Below are positions 23,422 to 34,929 of a stretch of DNA of 64,000 nucleotides, in pieces. Positions within the stretch are counted from its first letter, which is position 1, and each line of letters begins with the position of its first letter. Source of the DNA: Rhizophagus clarus (lineage: Eukaryota > Glomeromycota > Glomeromycetes > Glomerales > Glomeraceae). The position numbers and the translations under genes were made by a program. The DNA is taken from assembly GCA_015698045.1 (NCBI GenBank), contig BLAL01000043.1, forward strand, positions 1,054,001 to 1,118,000. The letters are read 5' to 3'. The notes beneath the pieces were generated by a model. The model did not search any database. It worked only from the letters and a program-made list of their open reading frames with translations, and was not told the DNA's origin.

Positions 23422-25960
23422 TAGAGCTCCGAACGGGTCGGTTCTGTTCGGGTAACCTACTCTGACCCAACCCGACCTGACCCGTTGATCCGAAAGTATT
23501 CGGGTTACTTCGAATGATTAATAAAAAAAACATTGTACAAACATTTCGCGACACTTTTAATAAATTATCACAAAAAAACGTTGCGAAATGTTTTTTTTAA
23601 ATTAAAGTATGCATTAAAAAACATTTTCGCAACGTTTTTTATCGAGTTGTTAAAAAAAAGTTACGAAACGTTTTTTTAATTAAATTATGTATTATTCGCA
23701 ACGTCATTTATCAAATTTTAAAAAAAACCGTTGCGAAATGTAGAGTTCTGAACGGGCGGATAGGGTCGGGTAATTGACTTAACCTGACCCGTGATATTCA
23801 AGTCAAAAAAAATTATTAAGTTTTGACAATTTTATATATGAAAAAATTTTAATAACAAAAAAAAATGATTTTCTTAATCGTTTTTAATAACAAAAAAATG
23901 ATTTATTAATCGTTTTAATAACAAAAAACAAATGATTTATTAATCATTTTTAAATAATAACAAAAAACAAACGATTTATTAATCGTTTTAATAACAAAAA
24001 ACAAACGATTTATTAATCATTTTAATAACAAAAAACAAACGATTTATTAATCATTTTAATAACAAAAAACAAACGATTTATTAATCATTTTAATAACAAA
24101 AAACAAATGATTTATTAATCGTTTTTAAATAATAATGAAAAAAAATGATTTATTAATCGTTTTTAAAAACAAAAAAAAACCATTTATTAATCATTTTTAA
24201 TAACAAAAAGAAATAAACGATTTATTAATCGTTTTTAATAACAAAAAAGACGATTTATTAATCATTTTTAATAACAAAAAAAAACGATTTATTAATCGTT
24301 TTTAATGACAAAAAAAATAGACGATTTATTAATCGTTTTTAATGACAAAAAAAAACGATTTATTAATCGTTTTTAATAACAAAAATAAAACGATTTATTA
24401 ATCGTTTTTAATAACAAAAAAAAACGATTTATTAATCGTTTTTAAATAATAACAAAAAAGACGATTTATTAATATTTTTTAAATAATAACAAAAAAGACG
24501 ATTTATTAATCGTTTTTAAATAACAAAAAAAACCGATTTATTAATCGTTTTTAATAACAAAAATAAAACGATTTATTCATCGTTTTTAATAACAAAAAAA
24601 AAACGATTTATTTATCGTTTTTAATAACAAAAAAAAACAATTTATTAATCATTTTTAAATAATAACGAAAAAAAAATGATTTATTAATCATTTTTAAATA
24701 ATAACAAAAAAGACGATTTATTAATCGTTTTTAAATAATAACAAAAAAAACGATTTATTAATCATTTTTAATAACAAAAAAAAATGATTTATTAATTGTT
24801 TTTAATGACAAAAAAAAATAGACGATTTATTAATCATTTTTAATGACAAAAAAAAAACGATTTATTAATTGTTTTTAATAACAAAAATAAAACGATTTAT
24901 TCATCGTTTTTAATAACAAAAAAAAATGATTTATTTATCATTTTTAATAACAAAAAAAAAACGATTTATTAATCGTTTTTAAATAATAACGAAAAAAAAA
25001 CGATTTATTAATCGTTTTTAAATAATAACAAAAAAGACGATTTATTAATTGTTTTTAAATAATAACAAAAAAAACGATTTATTAATCGTTTTTAAATAAT
25101 AACAAAAAAAAACGATTTATTAATCATTTTTAAATAATAACAAAAAAACGATTTATTAGTCGTTTTTTAATAATTGTTTTTAATAATAAAAAAACGATTA
25201 ACCAAACTTTAAATATAAAAACGCCAGAACTAATAGTTTCGGCATTTTTTTTTCAGCATTTTTATTTAACCTAAATATATCGGGTCAACGGGTCAGATCA
25301 GGTACCCGACTAACACTAACCCGACCCGAAAATTTCAGGTCAATCCGTCGGGTCAGATTCAAAGCTCTAGCGAAACGTCTTTTTGAAATTAAATTATATA
25401 TAACTGATATCATAAACGCGCATCGTTTATTTTAATATCAAAAAAAAAAAATTGCGAAACTTTTTTTTAATTATAAAAAAAACGTTGCGAGACGTTTTTT
25501 TTTTAATTAAATTATATATATCTGATATCAAAAAACGCGCAACGTTTTTTAATATCATAAAAAAACATTGCGAAATGTTTTTTTAATTAAATTATGCAAC
25601 GTTTTTTTTTATTAAATTACATACCAAAAAACTTTTCGTAACGTTTTTTATCAAATTACGCTGTGAAGAGTTATTTTTATTAAATTGTATATGTTAAAAA
25701 ATATATTCGCAACGTTTTTTTATCAAATTATCGAGAAAACGTTTGCGTAATGGTTTTTTTTTATTAAATTATACGTTAAAAAATGGTTTAGACAAATTAT
25801 CAAAAAACGTTGCTAAACGTTTTTTATTAAATTATACATTAAAAAACGTTTGGCAACGTTTATTAATAGCTTATAAAAGAATTTTTAAAAAACGTTGCTA
25901 TTTTCATTTAATTCATAAATAAAAAACGGTTCACAACTTTTTTTGCGACCATTACAATGA
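23422..25960. mobile_element. Outer element with ACGTTGCGAAACGTTTTTT hairpin units (nested host of the next entry)
   Basis: A terminus-like sequence, TAGAGCTCCGAACGGGTCGG, starts at 23422. Repeats of AACGTTGCGAAACGTTTTTT with self-complementary CAACGTT/AACGTTG cores fill 23540-23735. They resume at 25378-25930, after the inner element. This interruption is what an insertion of the inner element into an older array would produce. The right end is not identifiable, so the extent is approximate. Confidence 0.5.
23741..25369. mobile_element. hAT-like non-autonomous element filled with tandem hairpins
   Basis: The termini are TAGAGTTCTGAACGGGC at 23741 and GATTCAAAGCTCTA ending at 25369. The TAGAG tip fits hAT ends. 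The flanks GCGAAATG (23733-23740) and GCGAAACG (25370-25377) match in seven of eight bases, consistent with an 8-bp duplication. Subterminal GGGTCGGGT/ACCCGACC words lie at both ends. The interior (about 23840-25185) holds roughly 35-40 units of about 30-45 bp, each with AACGATT-TATT-AATCGTT, a hairpin of 7 bp or more. Nothing codes for protein. Confidence 0.75.
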
Positions 25961-26344
25961 AAATTTGCCAAGGACTCAGACCAAGGCTTAACGATAAAAA
26001 TATCACAATTGATTAACCGTTAATATACATAAACTAAGCTCACTAACTGTACTAAAAGAGCCCTAGTTAGTAAACAAAGATAAAAATAAAATTGAAATGT
26101 AACACAACAAAATAAATATTTCGCTCCGGGCTCCCAACGTTTTCCGTTTCCCTAGTTGGTATAATTAAATTATCTACGTACCTTTAGTAGTTATATAACG
26201 TCTCATTATTGTTTAATATATTAATATATAACTCTATTTTAAAAATCAAAATCCACCTTTGAATAGAGTATATAAATTTATATGTATTTAAATATTTAAT
26301 AAAACAGGTATAATTGAATAATGTATTATTTGTATTATTTGAAA
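25961..26344. other. Spacer with no gene seen
   Basis: Ordinary AT-rich sequence. No coding, RNA or repeat signal was recognised. Confidence 0.45.
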
Positions 26345-26545
26345 GAATTAATGTAATTTTTTTTTATCTCTATCATTTAAATTATGCAAGTAAATTTCAA
26401 TAATTCTGTACAGCTCTTTGATAAGAATAGAAAATGGATCTTTCCACAACAATGGAATTGCTAAATGATCAAAATCTATTAACCAAAATATCAAAATACA
26501 CGTTGAAAAGTTATGACGTCCAAATGTTTTTCAGGATATTTTCAA
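26345..26545 (-). pseudogene. F-box gene fragment (N-terminal part)
   Basis: Read on the minus strand, the remnants of LVNRF, a LAIPLLWKDPFS-like stretch and IIEIYLHNLNDRDK are recognisable from the first 100 residues of the local F-box family. They are interrupted by frameshifts and stops, and no downstream part follows. It is a small truncated relic, distinct from the pseudogene at 31.6-33.4 kb, which has its own N-terminus. Confidence 0.6.
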
Positions 26546-27040
26546 GTAAAATTTTACAATATTTTCAGAATAAGTGTGTAACATGAGTTATTTGTTTCAA
26601 ATTAGGCGATATAAAATTATAAAAGTGGTTCTCGTATCACGGCCAGGTCAATTTTCGTTAAATTGTGAATAAAAAATTTTATATATTATTACTATACTGG
26701 TAAGAATTTAAAATTTTTTTTAAAAAATTTCATATGAATTTTACATGTGAAATTTTTGGAAAAAAATTAAAAAAAAAATTTCATGATATAAGGTGAATTA
26801 TCCATTATTTCTTTTATTTGTACAACATTTCTGATTAGTGAATTTCATGATAAATAATGGCAAAATTACTGCCTAGTACGTAGAAACATCATAAAAAAAA
26901 TATGATATAGGAGTTTATTCAAATATATAAAATATAAATATTCTTAATACATATCAACAATACTATGATCTTAACTCGTTCAATCCAGATAAAACGGATA
27001 ATTATCCGGATAGTATATCTGGATATCGTAAATTATATTT

Positions 27041-27540
27041 GTTGTGCGTCAAGTGTAGATTTGCGTCAGATGCAGCTGACGTGCGTCAGACGTAGATTAA
27101 TACTTGACGCGCGTCACTTGTGATATAAAATACGCAAAATTAAGTTATTTAATAAAAAAATTTATTTTAAATTTGAAAATTTTAATTTAATTATAAGTTT
27201 ATTAATCATGATTAAAAATATGCAATCCTGTAATATTAAATTGATTGGTCTCAGTCTTATGGAAAACACTTCATTCAAAATATTATTAAATTACAAATTT
27301 TTTCAAGTAAACTTACAATATTTAATTTCGCATAGATTAAATAGCATAAAACTTTTACAATATATGTAATTTATTGTGACAAACAAGTTTACTTACGGAA
27401 TAAAAAATAATTTTATTAGTAAAAAAATTTTTTCACTATAGGAGAACTTATTGCGTGATTCAAGTGACGCGCGTCAAGTATCAATTTACATCTGACGCAC
27501 GTCAACTGTATCTGACACAAATCGACACTTGACGCACAAC
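27041..27540. mobile_element. 500-bp MITE with long TIRs and GTCAGA/TGACGC repeats
   Basis: The left 85 bp (GTTGTGCGTCAAGTGTAGAT at the tip) is mirrored by the right 85 bp, which ends GACGCACAAC at 27540. Within each arm, short TGACGCGCGTCA-like palindromes recur. ATATTT flanks both sides (27035-27040 and 27541-27546), a likely 6-bp target duplication. The element is non-coding and sits inside the hAT element near its left end. Confidence 0.8.
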
Positions 27541-27882
27541 ATATTTATGCAAATTTTAAAAAACGACAATTCTTAAGTTATTATTGTTTTATTAAAAAAA
27601 AAGCAAAAATTTCTTTCAAGAAAAGTTATATAGAAGCCGAATTTTAATAAAATTTTCGTTTAATATCTCACCGATCAACTCATCAACTTCGCATGATATG
27701 TTATGATTAATAAATAAAATAAATGAAGTCTCTTTATGAAAAATAAGCCGATGAACATAAAACTTATTATCATGCTCCGCTGTATGATGATGATGATTTG
27801 TAATTTAATTATTTTTTATGCGTAAGTTTAATAATTACAATAAACTTTATTTAAGCTATATACAATACATGTGTTGTAATTA

Positions 27883-28092
27883 TTAATTATGGCTATTAAG
27901 ATCATTATTGAAAATAACAACAGAATTGATAAAAACTTTATCAGCTGTTAATTTCGAAACCAATTCTTCCAAATTTTGACTTTTATTCTCTTGAATTTCA
28001 TTCAAATCTTTCAATGGCTTTCTTGTAGCTTCAATATTACTGTTTGTTAAATTAATAACTTTACGATTATCTAGAAAAGGTTTAATTTTGCT
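27883..28092 (-). CDS. Small coding-like exon, function unknown
   Basis: An open frame without ATG ends at TAA 27883-27885. It contains KIKPFLDNRKVINLTNSN and LKDLNEIQENKSQNLEEL, with heptad-like leucines suggesting a short coiled coil. A possible acceptor (AATTTAG on the minus strand) lies just upstream. It sits downstream of the transposase C-terminus in the same orientation. It could be a second product of the hAT element or a host exon fragment. Confidence 0.35.
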   Translation of the reverse strand, partial: SKIKPFLDNRKVINLTNSNIEATRKPLKDLNEIQENKSQNLEELVSKLTADKVFINSVVIFNNDLNSHN

Positions 28093-28439
28093 AAATTGAT
28101 TGTTAAAAAAATATAATAAAATTTTTTAGAATATTACTATTAAGCAGTGATTTTGCAATAACGAAATTGTTTGTGGATAAAGTGTAAAAAATGTTAGAAG
28201 ATAGAGAGAAATAAAATTGGATAAAGAAAAAAAAAATGATAAAAAACTAGTTTATTATAGCTTAATTTGAGTTTATTAATAGTTTAACGAATCATCATAA
28301 TGCCACAATAATTTTTAATTATAAAACTTGTAAATTTAAGTGAAAATATTGCAAGCTTTATTTATAAAAAATACTTACTAAAATTTATATTTAGCAATAA
28401 CAAATAATAAATATTCATATAAACTATATTTGAATTATT

Positions 28440-31290
28440 CAGTTTCTGGAAAAATCCTACCAATAAACGCCAATTTCGTTTGCAAAATATTAGATGTTCA
28501 AATGCGGATGGTAATAAATTGATAAGCCTAGCTGTCATCACATTTCCTGCATCAGAAAACAAACGTTCACTGGCTGCAGAAGATGCCCATCATTTAAAAA
28601 GGCAAAAAATATTTACATCAATTTCTTTGATCATCATATGTTCATCTTGTCTTTCACGATGATGGCGATTAGCAAAAATATTTTGAAGAGAATTATTAGA
28701 AAAATTTGAAATCTGTTGTTAAGCTGTACCAGCTTCTTGTTTTTAATTTCTCTTAAAAGAGCTTTTGTTTGACCTTTTGTGATTCAGCTGCAAATTAAGA
28801 GATTTGCATCTAGAATCCAATAAGGTAGCTATCATTCCTTCATCTTGAGGTACATTCCAATAGTAGTTTATTGCTGTATACAAAGCAAACTTAGCCTTTT
28901 CAATTAAATCCTTACAATCTTGTGATGTGTTTATTAAAATTTTCCGCCAGTTTGGATGATCATTGGTCTCTCCGGATCTTCAATACCAACAACATCATCA
29001 AAAACTGTAGTATGATTAGTGAGATTAATATACTCAAGTTCAATATCATAAGTACTATAAACCTTTATTAATTTCCGTGATTGCATTATACATAAAATTA
29101 TCGTCGCATATTTACTTCCTTCAAGAAGTTCAGTTCCTGATGCAAAAGGTTCTAGCACTTTAATTAATTGTTTGATCACAATCTATCATCTTCATTAAGA
29201 TTAATTTTATTCAGCCTTCTTTCATCTTTTCGTGTTATAGTATCTGAGTTTCTAGACATAGTTATCACCATTATGTCAATATAATCCCGAATTTTATCAA
29301 GCTGTCTCCAGGCGAGATAGGATGAGTTCCAATGAGTGTTCACATCAGAAATAAGTCGAAGATAGTGGTCATTTTCGCTCAAATCCTATATTTTTGTAAG
29401 AATTAATAAATTGAAGATAAAATTAATTAATTAGCAATCCTGAACGGTATTACTGAATTTCAACTGTGTTAAAGCAAAGAACTAAAAATTGAATTAACAA
29501 AAATTTACCTCATGTTGTTTATTTTTTATACTTTTTTTTTGAATATCAATCCCATCCAATTCCATCCATGAATTATTTGATTATGACATTCAATGATAAT
29601 ATCACTAGTATGTGGGTATTTTAATTCCTAAAATAGCTTCACGAGGTTCAAATTGGACGTTTACAAATGAACAAGTTACGCCTAAATATCCAGCTTGACT
29701 TTTTGAAGTCCAAAGATCTAAGGTAAAAGAACAGGAGATAATGCCTTGTTCAAATAAACGAACAATTTCTTGCTTGCAATATTTATAACCATCAACTAAT
29801 AATTCATTAACGTTTTTATCAGTAAGTAATTCATAAAGTAGACCCAATTCTTTTATGAATTCTCGAAATCCCTCATCATCCCGGATACTTAAAAAAAGGA
29901 TCATTTAATCATTTACGTGTCTTTAGAACACGATAAGTGCTAATATTCCCAACTTTAACCAAACTTTACTTGTTGCTACCTAACTTCATATTGTTGAATA
30001 TCTTTAACAATAATTCCAACAAATTTTTCATTCAATTTACTTTTCCTAAAAGGATTATTATTAATTACACCGTGCCACATTATTTTGTGAAAATTCACGT
30101 GTAACATTAAGTGATGAATAAAATTGCCAGCACTACCATCAGTTCCCATTATATGTTTAGAATAACACTTTTATCTGGACGGCCAAGACTTCCGTTGGAC
30201 TCGTCTCTCCTTCAGTGCCCCAATCAAGAAGGAGAAGGTATTTAAGCAGCCTTCGGTATGGACTTCTGAAAAAGTAGCCCAAGGCAAGAAGGGCTCCTCG
30301 ACACGATCACGCCGCAATGCTAAAGGTACATCGGTCCAAGGATCGTGGTCGGCTTCCTCCCCTTGATGGTCAGACAAAAGCGGACATCAAACGGGCACTG
30401 GAAGCGTTTTTTAAGGTGTTGGATTAGGTGTAGTTGAGATAGAAGTAGTTAGTTTTACACGTAGGGATATAATAGTTATTTTTATCTTAACATAAACGTG
30501 TATTGTTTTCTTCTCGTACTACTAACCTCTCTTTTTCCGTTTTTTTTAGTTTAGATTTCTCCTTGTATTTTTTTTCGTTAGTATTAGCGTTTCCTAAATT
30601 TTCTTTCATTGTGTTTGCCGCATCAGCTGGTGTTAGGTAGGCACTAAAATCCGTCCAACGAGGGGCGTGGTGTTGACTTGAGCTTCATTTGCGCTTAGCA
30701 TCGTATATATCTACCTACGTGTTGCACCTCTCATCGCGACGTACTTCACTTTTTATATCTTGTTACTCTCGTTGTAGCAATTAAAATAAATAAATAGTTC
30801 TTGTTACTCTCGTTGTAGCAATTAAAATAAATAAATAGTTCCCATTATATGTCCACATGGTTGCTCCCCATCACGGCCTATAACTGGTACAATACACCTG
30901 ACGCGCTTCTTATGTATTAATTGAGATGTATTATTTCTTTTCCTGTTTCTTTGTTATTTGTTATTTGGCTCTATATTATATGGTTCCACATTATCACTAA
31001 TACCAACTTTAATTTGTTGTTCATTTGTTTTTTCTCTATTAATACATTTCTGTCAGTATTACCTGATGTTAAATCCTCCAAAATATCTTCTGTTTCCTCT
31101 GTTTCCTTTGCTCTTTTAGTTATTTTAGTAGTCCTAGAACTGTTTTATGCTTTTTAGTTTTGTCATTATTTTTTTTTGAAGTGCTTTTTGACTCCAACAC
31201 GAGATGAAGTTGGTTCACTTTCTCTTGATTGTTGACTACTGCGTAAAAGTTCTTGTGATTCGTAGAACGTGTCTTATAAAAGTGAGAGAA
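28440..31290 (-). pseudogene. hAT transposase, BED zinc-finger type, multiply broken
   Basis: Read from high to low coordinates. A Ser/Glu-rich N-terminus is followed by a BED-type finger whose first half (RCIVPVIGRDGEQPCGHIMGT) ends at the LINE insertion. The finger resumes beyond it with GNFIHHLMLH near 30100. Then come FTLDLWTSKSQAGYLGVT (about 29725), the conserved catalytic-core segment, and VNTHWNSSYLAW (about 29335). ALYTAINYYWNVPQDEG (about 28880) is next, and the dimerisation domain SAASERLFSDAGN, NLLPSAFEHLIF closes the protein at about 28470-28585. Stops and shifts separate these blocks. The transposase is recognised from conserved hAT segments, and the copy cannot be functional. 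Confidence 0.85.
30157..30836 (+). mobile_element. 5'-truncated LINE-type insertion with 16-bp target duplication
   Basis: AGTTCCCATTATATGT occurs at 30141-30156 and again at 30837-30852, an exact 16-bp duplication flanking 680 bp. The 3' end is an AAATAAATAAAT tail within a 41-bp unit (TTGTTACTCTCGTTGTAGCA and the tail) present twice in tandem. The sequence is less AT-rich than its surroundings. The 5' part codes on the plus strand for a Lys/Ser-rich region (KKGSSTRSRRN) and, after a one-base slip, ADIKRALEAFFKVLD and a stop near 30428. These features fit target-primed insertion of a truncated non-LTR retrotransposon. Confidence 0.85.
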
Positions 31291-31559
31291 ACGCATCATT
31301 AATGAACAGGTGATAAAATCATTCTTTTATCCATGACTATCTATTTTGCATGCATGTATTTGTTTAATATGCCAATTGTAGGTACAGATCAAAATTAAAT
31401 TTGGCTAGGCGATGCAGATATATAGATATTCGTTAGATATCCGGATATTATCCAGATAAATTTATATCTGGATTTAAACTGACGTATAGTGAGTCCTAAA
31501 TATGCTACAGATATCCAAAAACACGGATAACGGATCTGAACTCTATACTGATCAAGCTC

Positions 31560-33398
31560 AATTTTCTAAATAAGATAAATCTTTCCTTTCTTTACGAGAA
31601 TATATATATTGTATTGCCAAATATCTGGCCCTTTTTTCTTTCATAACATATTCTTTAATACATGGTATAATATCTTCACATCCATCAAACATCAAATTTA
31701 CAACCAATAAAAATTTTTAATAAAGATTTTCTGAGAATTTTTAAGAAAGATTTCAAAATCACTTAAATTAGGTTTAAGTTTTAAATGTAAATATTCTAAT
31801 TTATAAGGAAGTACTTGCCTAAATTTCGTTATATAATTGAACTAAGATTTCTAACAGCATTTGGAGGATAACTATTAAAGTAACCAATAGAATGTTCATG
31901 AATGATAATAGAAAGATAATTAAGATTTTGACCAATATTTTTAATTAAATCAAATGGTGAATTAAAATTTTGGCGCTCATTTCCTTGTAATTCAAGAAAT
32001 TTAATTTTCGTACAATAAGTTTTAATAAGCTCAAATGGTTGCTTTATCTTCACTGATCCAACCTTTGTTTCAACTTTTATATTTTCTAAATAATTGCCAG
32101 ATTTTTTAATAATGATTGTAATGATTCAATATTAAAAATTCCAAATAAAGTTTTTAATTTAAATGGTTTTGTAATATTTTTTGAATTCAAAAAACAATCA
32201 ATCATTTGAATAGAATCCAAAACATTTGATTGTTCAAATATTTCTTTTGAGTATTTCACATTTTTAAATCAATCTTATAAAAGATAATACATAGTTTTTA
32301 AAGTATTTAAGCAATTAAAATTTTCTAATTCATTTAAAATGCGTATATTTGTATTTATGAATAAAATTATTTCAAGATTTTGTTGAATTTTAATAATTTT
32401 TAATAATGTATATTCATAAAATCATCACAATTATATGAATGAATTAAACTTAAAGTTCTGATGTTACGAATAAAATTTATATTTTGTGAGGTCAATTTAA
32501 ATGTAGATTTAATAAAATTTACAAAATTCAAACTGCTAACTTTCAAAGTGTGTAAATTAACTTCATTTGAATGAATATTTTAACTAATAGTATATTAATA
32601 AAATTCGTTAAATCATGAATTAATATCTATTGTTTATTTTGTTCAAGGGTTGAAACTAGAGTTGAGCGTCGAAATATTTCGGCATATCAAATTGCCGAAA
32701 TTCTTGCCGAAATCCCAAATTAAATTTTAGAGTTGTATTTCGGTAATAATTTGGAATTTCGGCATTATTTTTGGATTTCAACAACAGTTTGAAGTTTTAA
32801 CAAGTTTGGGATTTGAGATTTTGTGCAATTATTATATTCCAAGAACCAAAATACTTTTGCTACATGGTTGATATATTTGGGATTTCGGCACCCGATTTTA
32901 AGCTTTAACAATAGTCTGGAATTTCAGCAATAGTTTTGGATTTCAGCAACAGTTTGATATTTTGGTGATTATTTGGGACTTTGACAATAATTTGATATGC
33001 CGAAATATTTCGGCACCCAACTCTAGTTGAAACCACTGATTCCACTTTTCAACAGAATGTGCAAAATTTTGTAAATATAAACATTTAATAAAACGAGGAT
33101 AATTAAATAATGTGCTTGAAGAAAATAAATTAATTCCATAACACTTTAATTTTTTTAGTTCTACAGTATTTAAATTAAGATTATCATTATGTAAATAACA
33201 ATCAATAACTAAATACGATTTTCCGACTTTCTGGTGAGGGATCATCCCACAACAGCAGAGTGGAATTGCTAAACGACACCAGCAGAAACTATTAACAAGA
33301 ATACATGAATATAATGTTGAAAAGTCATCCTTAAGATATTGCATAATTTTACTTGTTAGTTCGGGTATTTCTCCTGAAAATACTTTTGAACATGTCAT
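31560..33398 (-). pseudogene. F-box gene, broken by a MITE, indels and a transposon at its 3' end
   Basis: The start ATG is at 33396-33398 (MTCSKVFSGEIPELTSKI). A small insertion garbles the F-box (VNSFCWCRLAIPLCCCG). The frame continues to VEKWNQWFQ, where a 369-bp MITE is inserted. Beyond it are frameshifted pieces of the LRR-like region: NLNYLSI near 31920, LEYLHLKLK near 31790 and MKEKRARYLAI near 31630. The last 30 or so codons are missing at the hAT element boundary. It derives from the same family as the intact genes here, and a CT-rich leader is still present upstream. Confidence 0.88.
32657..33025. mobile_element. hAT-like MITE inserted in an F-box coding region
   Basis: The termini are TAGAGTTGAGCGTCGAAATA and its near-perfect complement ending CACCCAACTCTA. 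The arms are about 35 bp and contain CCGAAATATTTCGGCA. An exact 8-bp duplication, GTTGAAAC, flanks it (32649-32656 and 33026-33033), as for hAT elements. The interior repeats GGGATTTCGGC-like words and has no gene. Confidence 0.9.
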
Positions 33399-33452
33399 TG
33401 ATGTTGTAAATGAAGAGAGAAAGGGAGTGTAACTTGAGTTATTCCATTTCAT

Positions 33453-34318
33453 TATTATTATTTTCTGGATACTTGTGCAACGATGCTCATGATTTGAATC
33501 AGTTGTATCACCCGAAAAATTTCATTGGACAATTAATCATGTGATTTTGCTGTTAGAAATTTTTGTTGATCTTTGTACCACATACTTTTTTTCGTGAAAA
33601 CTTATTAAAATGTGAAAATAATTTACGAAGAATGTTGGTTTATTCAATAAAGATTTTTTGATAGTTATCTAACTAATACAAGAAATATAAAAGCAATAAA
33701 TGATTCAGCTGCAAAAATAATTTAATAATATAATCATATATTAAACGGTGTTATTAATTATTACCTAATTAAGAATTTTGACTAAAAACCTTAATAAGTT
33801 TTGATAATTTTTGCCTATTAAGCAATATTTACGCAAAGATAATCCGGAATTTTTAAACGATAAGGTAATCATTTTAAAGAAAAAAATGTTGTGAGCGTCA
33901 AAAATAACATTAAAGATTTATCTGTAATAAGAGTTAATTATTAATATTACTAGGGAACGGGAACCGTTGTTAAGTCCAGAGCTTATTTATTATTACACAT
34001 CAGTAAGTCAGAAAAATATATTGTAAGGATATGCATTGCCTGCATATACAATTGTAACAATCGTTATACATTCTGTTAAGTTTTAGGCAAGCGTATAATG
34101 TGTTAAACATTGAAAAATGTGCAGATTTATGTTATTTTATATATAAAACAACATACAGTAAAACAATGATAGTTTAAAAACACATACAGCATATAAAATG
34201 TTATTTAATATTAAACAATACATATCATATATTAGTTAACATGCATATTATCATATATTAGTTTTTTTTTATTAACAAGAATCAAATGTGCAAAAAAATT
34301 ATCGTATATTAGTTAACT
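33453..34318. other. Intergenic AT-rich stretch
   Basis: It is upstream of the broken F-box gene. There is no gene. A family of ACATAC, CATATA and TATATTAGTTAACATGC words repeats loosely at 34140-34318. Confidence 0.45.
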
Positions 34319-34650
34319 CAGTGATGGGCAAATGACCAGGTCATTTGTCCATTTTGAGATGACCCCTAAATGACCTTTGAATGACCTAGTCATTAGGGTC
34401 ATTTGTCATTTGAGTCATTTAAAATTAATGCTTTATAATTTAGGCCAGGTTTATGATTCTGACTAGAATTATGAATTTATAGTATCACATGAAAATTTTT
34501 ATCCATAAAATATTGAAATTGTATTGGTCAGAATTATGACGTAATTTTTAAATGACTAGGTCATTTGTCATTTAACGTTGAAATGACCCAAATGACACGT
34601 GACCAGTCATTTGGGTCATTTGAGGTCATTTGGGTCACTGGCCAACACTG
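34319..34650. mobile_element. hAT-like MITE built of GTCATTTG repeats
   Basis: The tips are CAGTGATGGGCAAATGACC and GGTCACTGGCCAACACTG. The exact 8-bp duplication AGTTAACT flanks it (34311-34318, 34651-34658). Much of the 332 bp is copies of AAATGACC/GGTCATTT in both orientations. It is non-coding. A related, shorter relic lies at 49011-49123. Confidence 0.9.
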
Positions 34651-34929
34651 AGTTAACTTGTATAAAAATGCATATTTTGATATTAAACAATACACCATGT
34701 AACACCACACTACAAAATGCATTATACTAAAGTATTATAATGTTAAAAAATAATAAATTGTTTTGGCCTCTAACCAATAATTTCACGCTTTCTTGTTTTC
34801 CCCCTCTCTTCATCCGTTCCTTTTTTTCCCTTTTGCTTTTTTCATAAATTGTTTTTTTTTATTTCTATATCATAATTTTTATCCTTCAGTCCCTTTTTAC
34901 AAAGTTTTGTATTCAATTCTGATATTTTT

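Larger units (their letters stand above)
26971..31545 (-). mobile_element. hAT-family DNA transposon, decayed and carrying insertions
   Basis: It encloses the hAT transposase remnants. The right end, read on the minus strand, is TAGAGTTCAGATCCGTTATC, a typical hAT tip, at 31545. Both termini carry subterminal ATCCAGATA and GGATATC words in opposite orientation (26981-27026 and 31428-31470). The left tip is poorly kept. The flanks CTATGATC (26963-26970) and TACTGATC (31546-31553) are only partly alike, so the left boundary is approximate. It landed in the 3' part of an F-box gene, which is cut off at the right boundary. Confidence 0.6.

Noticed and set aside
23840-25185. Regularly spaced repeats resembling a CRISPR array
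   Set aside because: The genome is eukaryotic. The intervals between hairpins are A-rich and nearly identical rather than unique spacers, and no cas-like gene is present.
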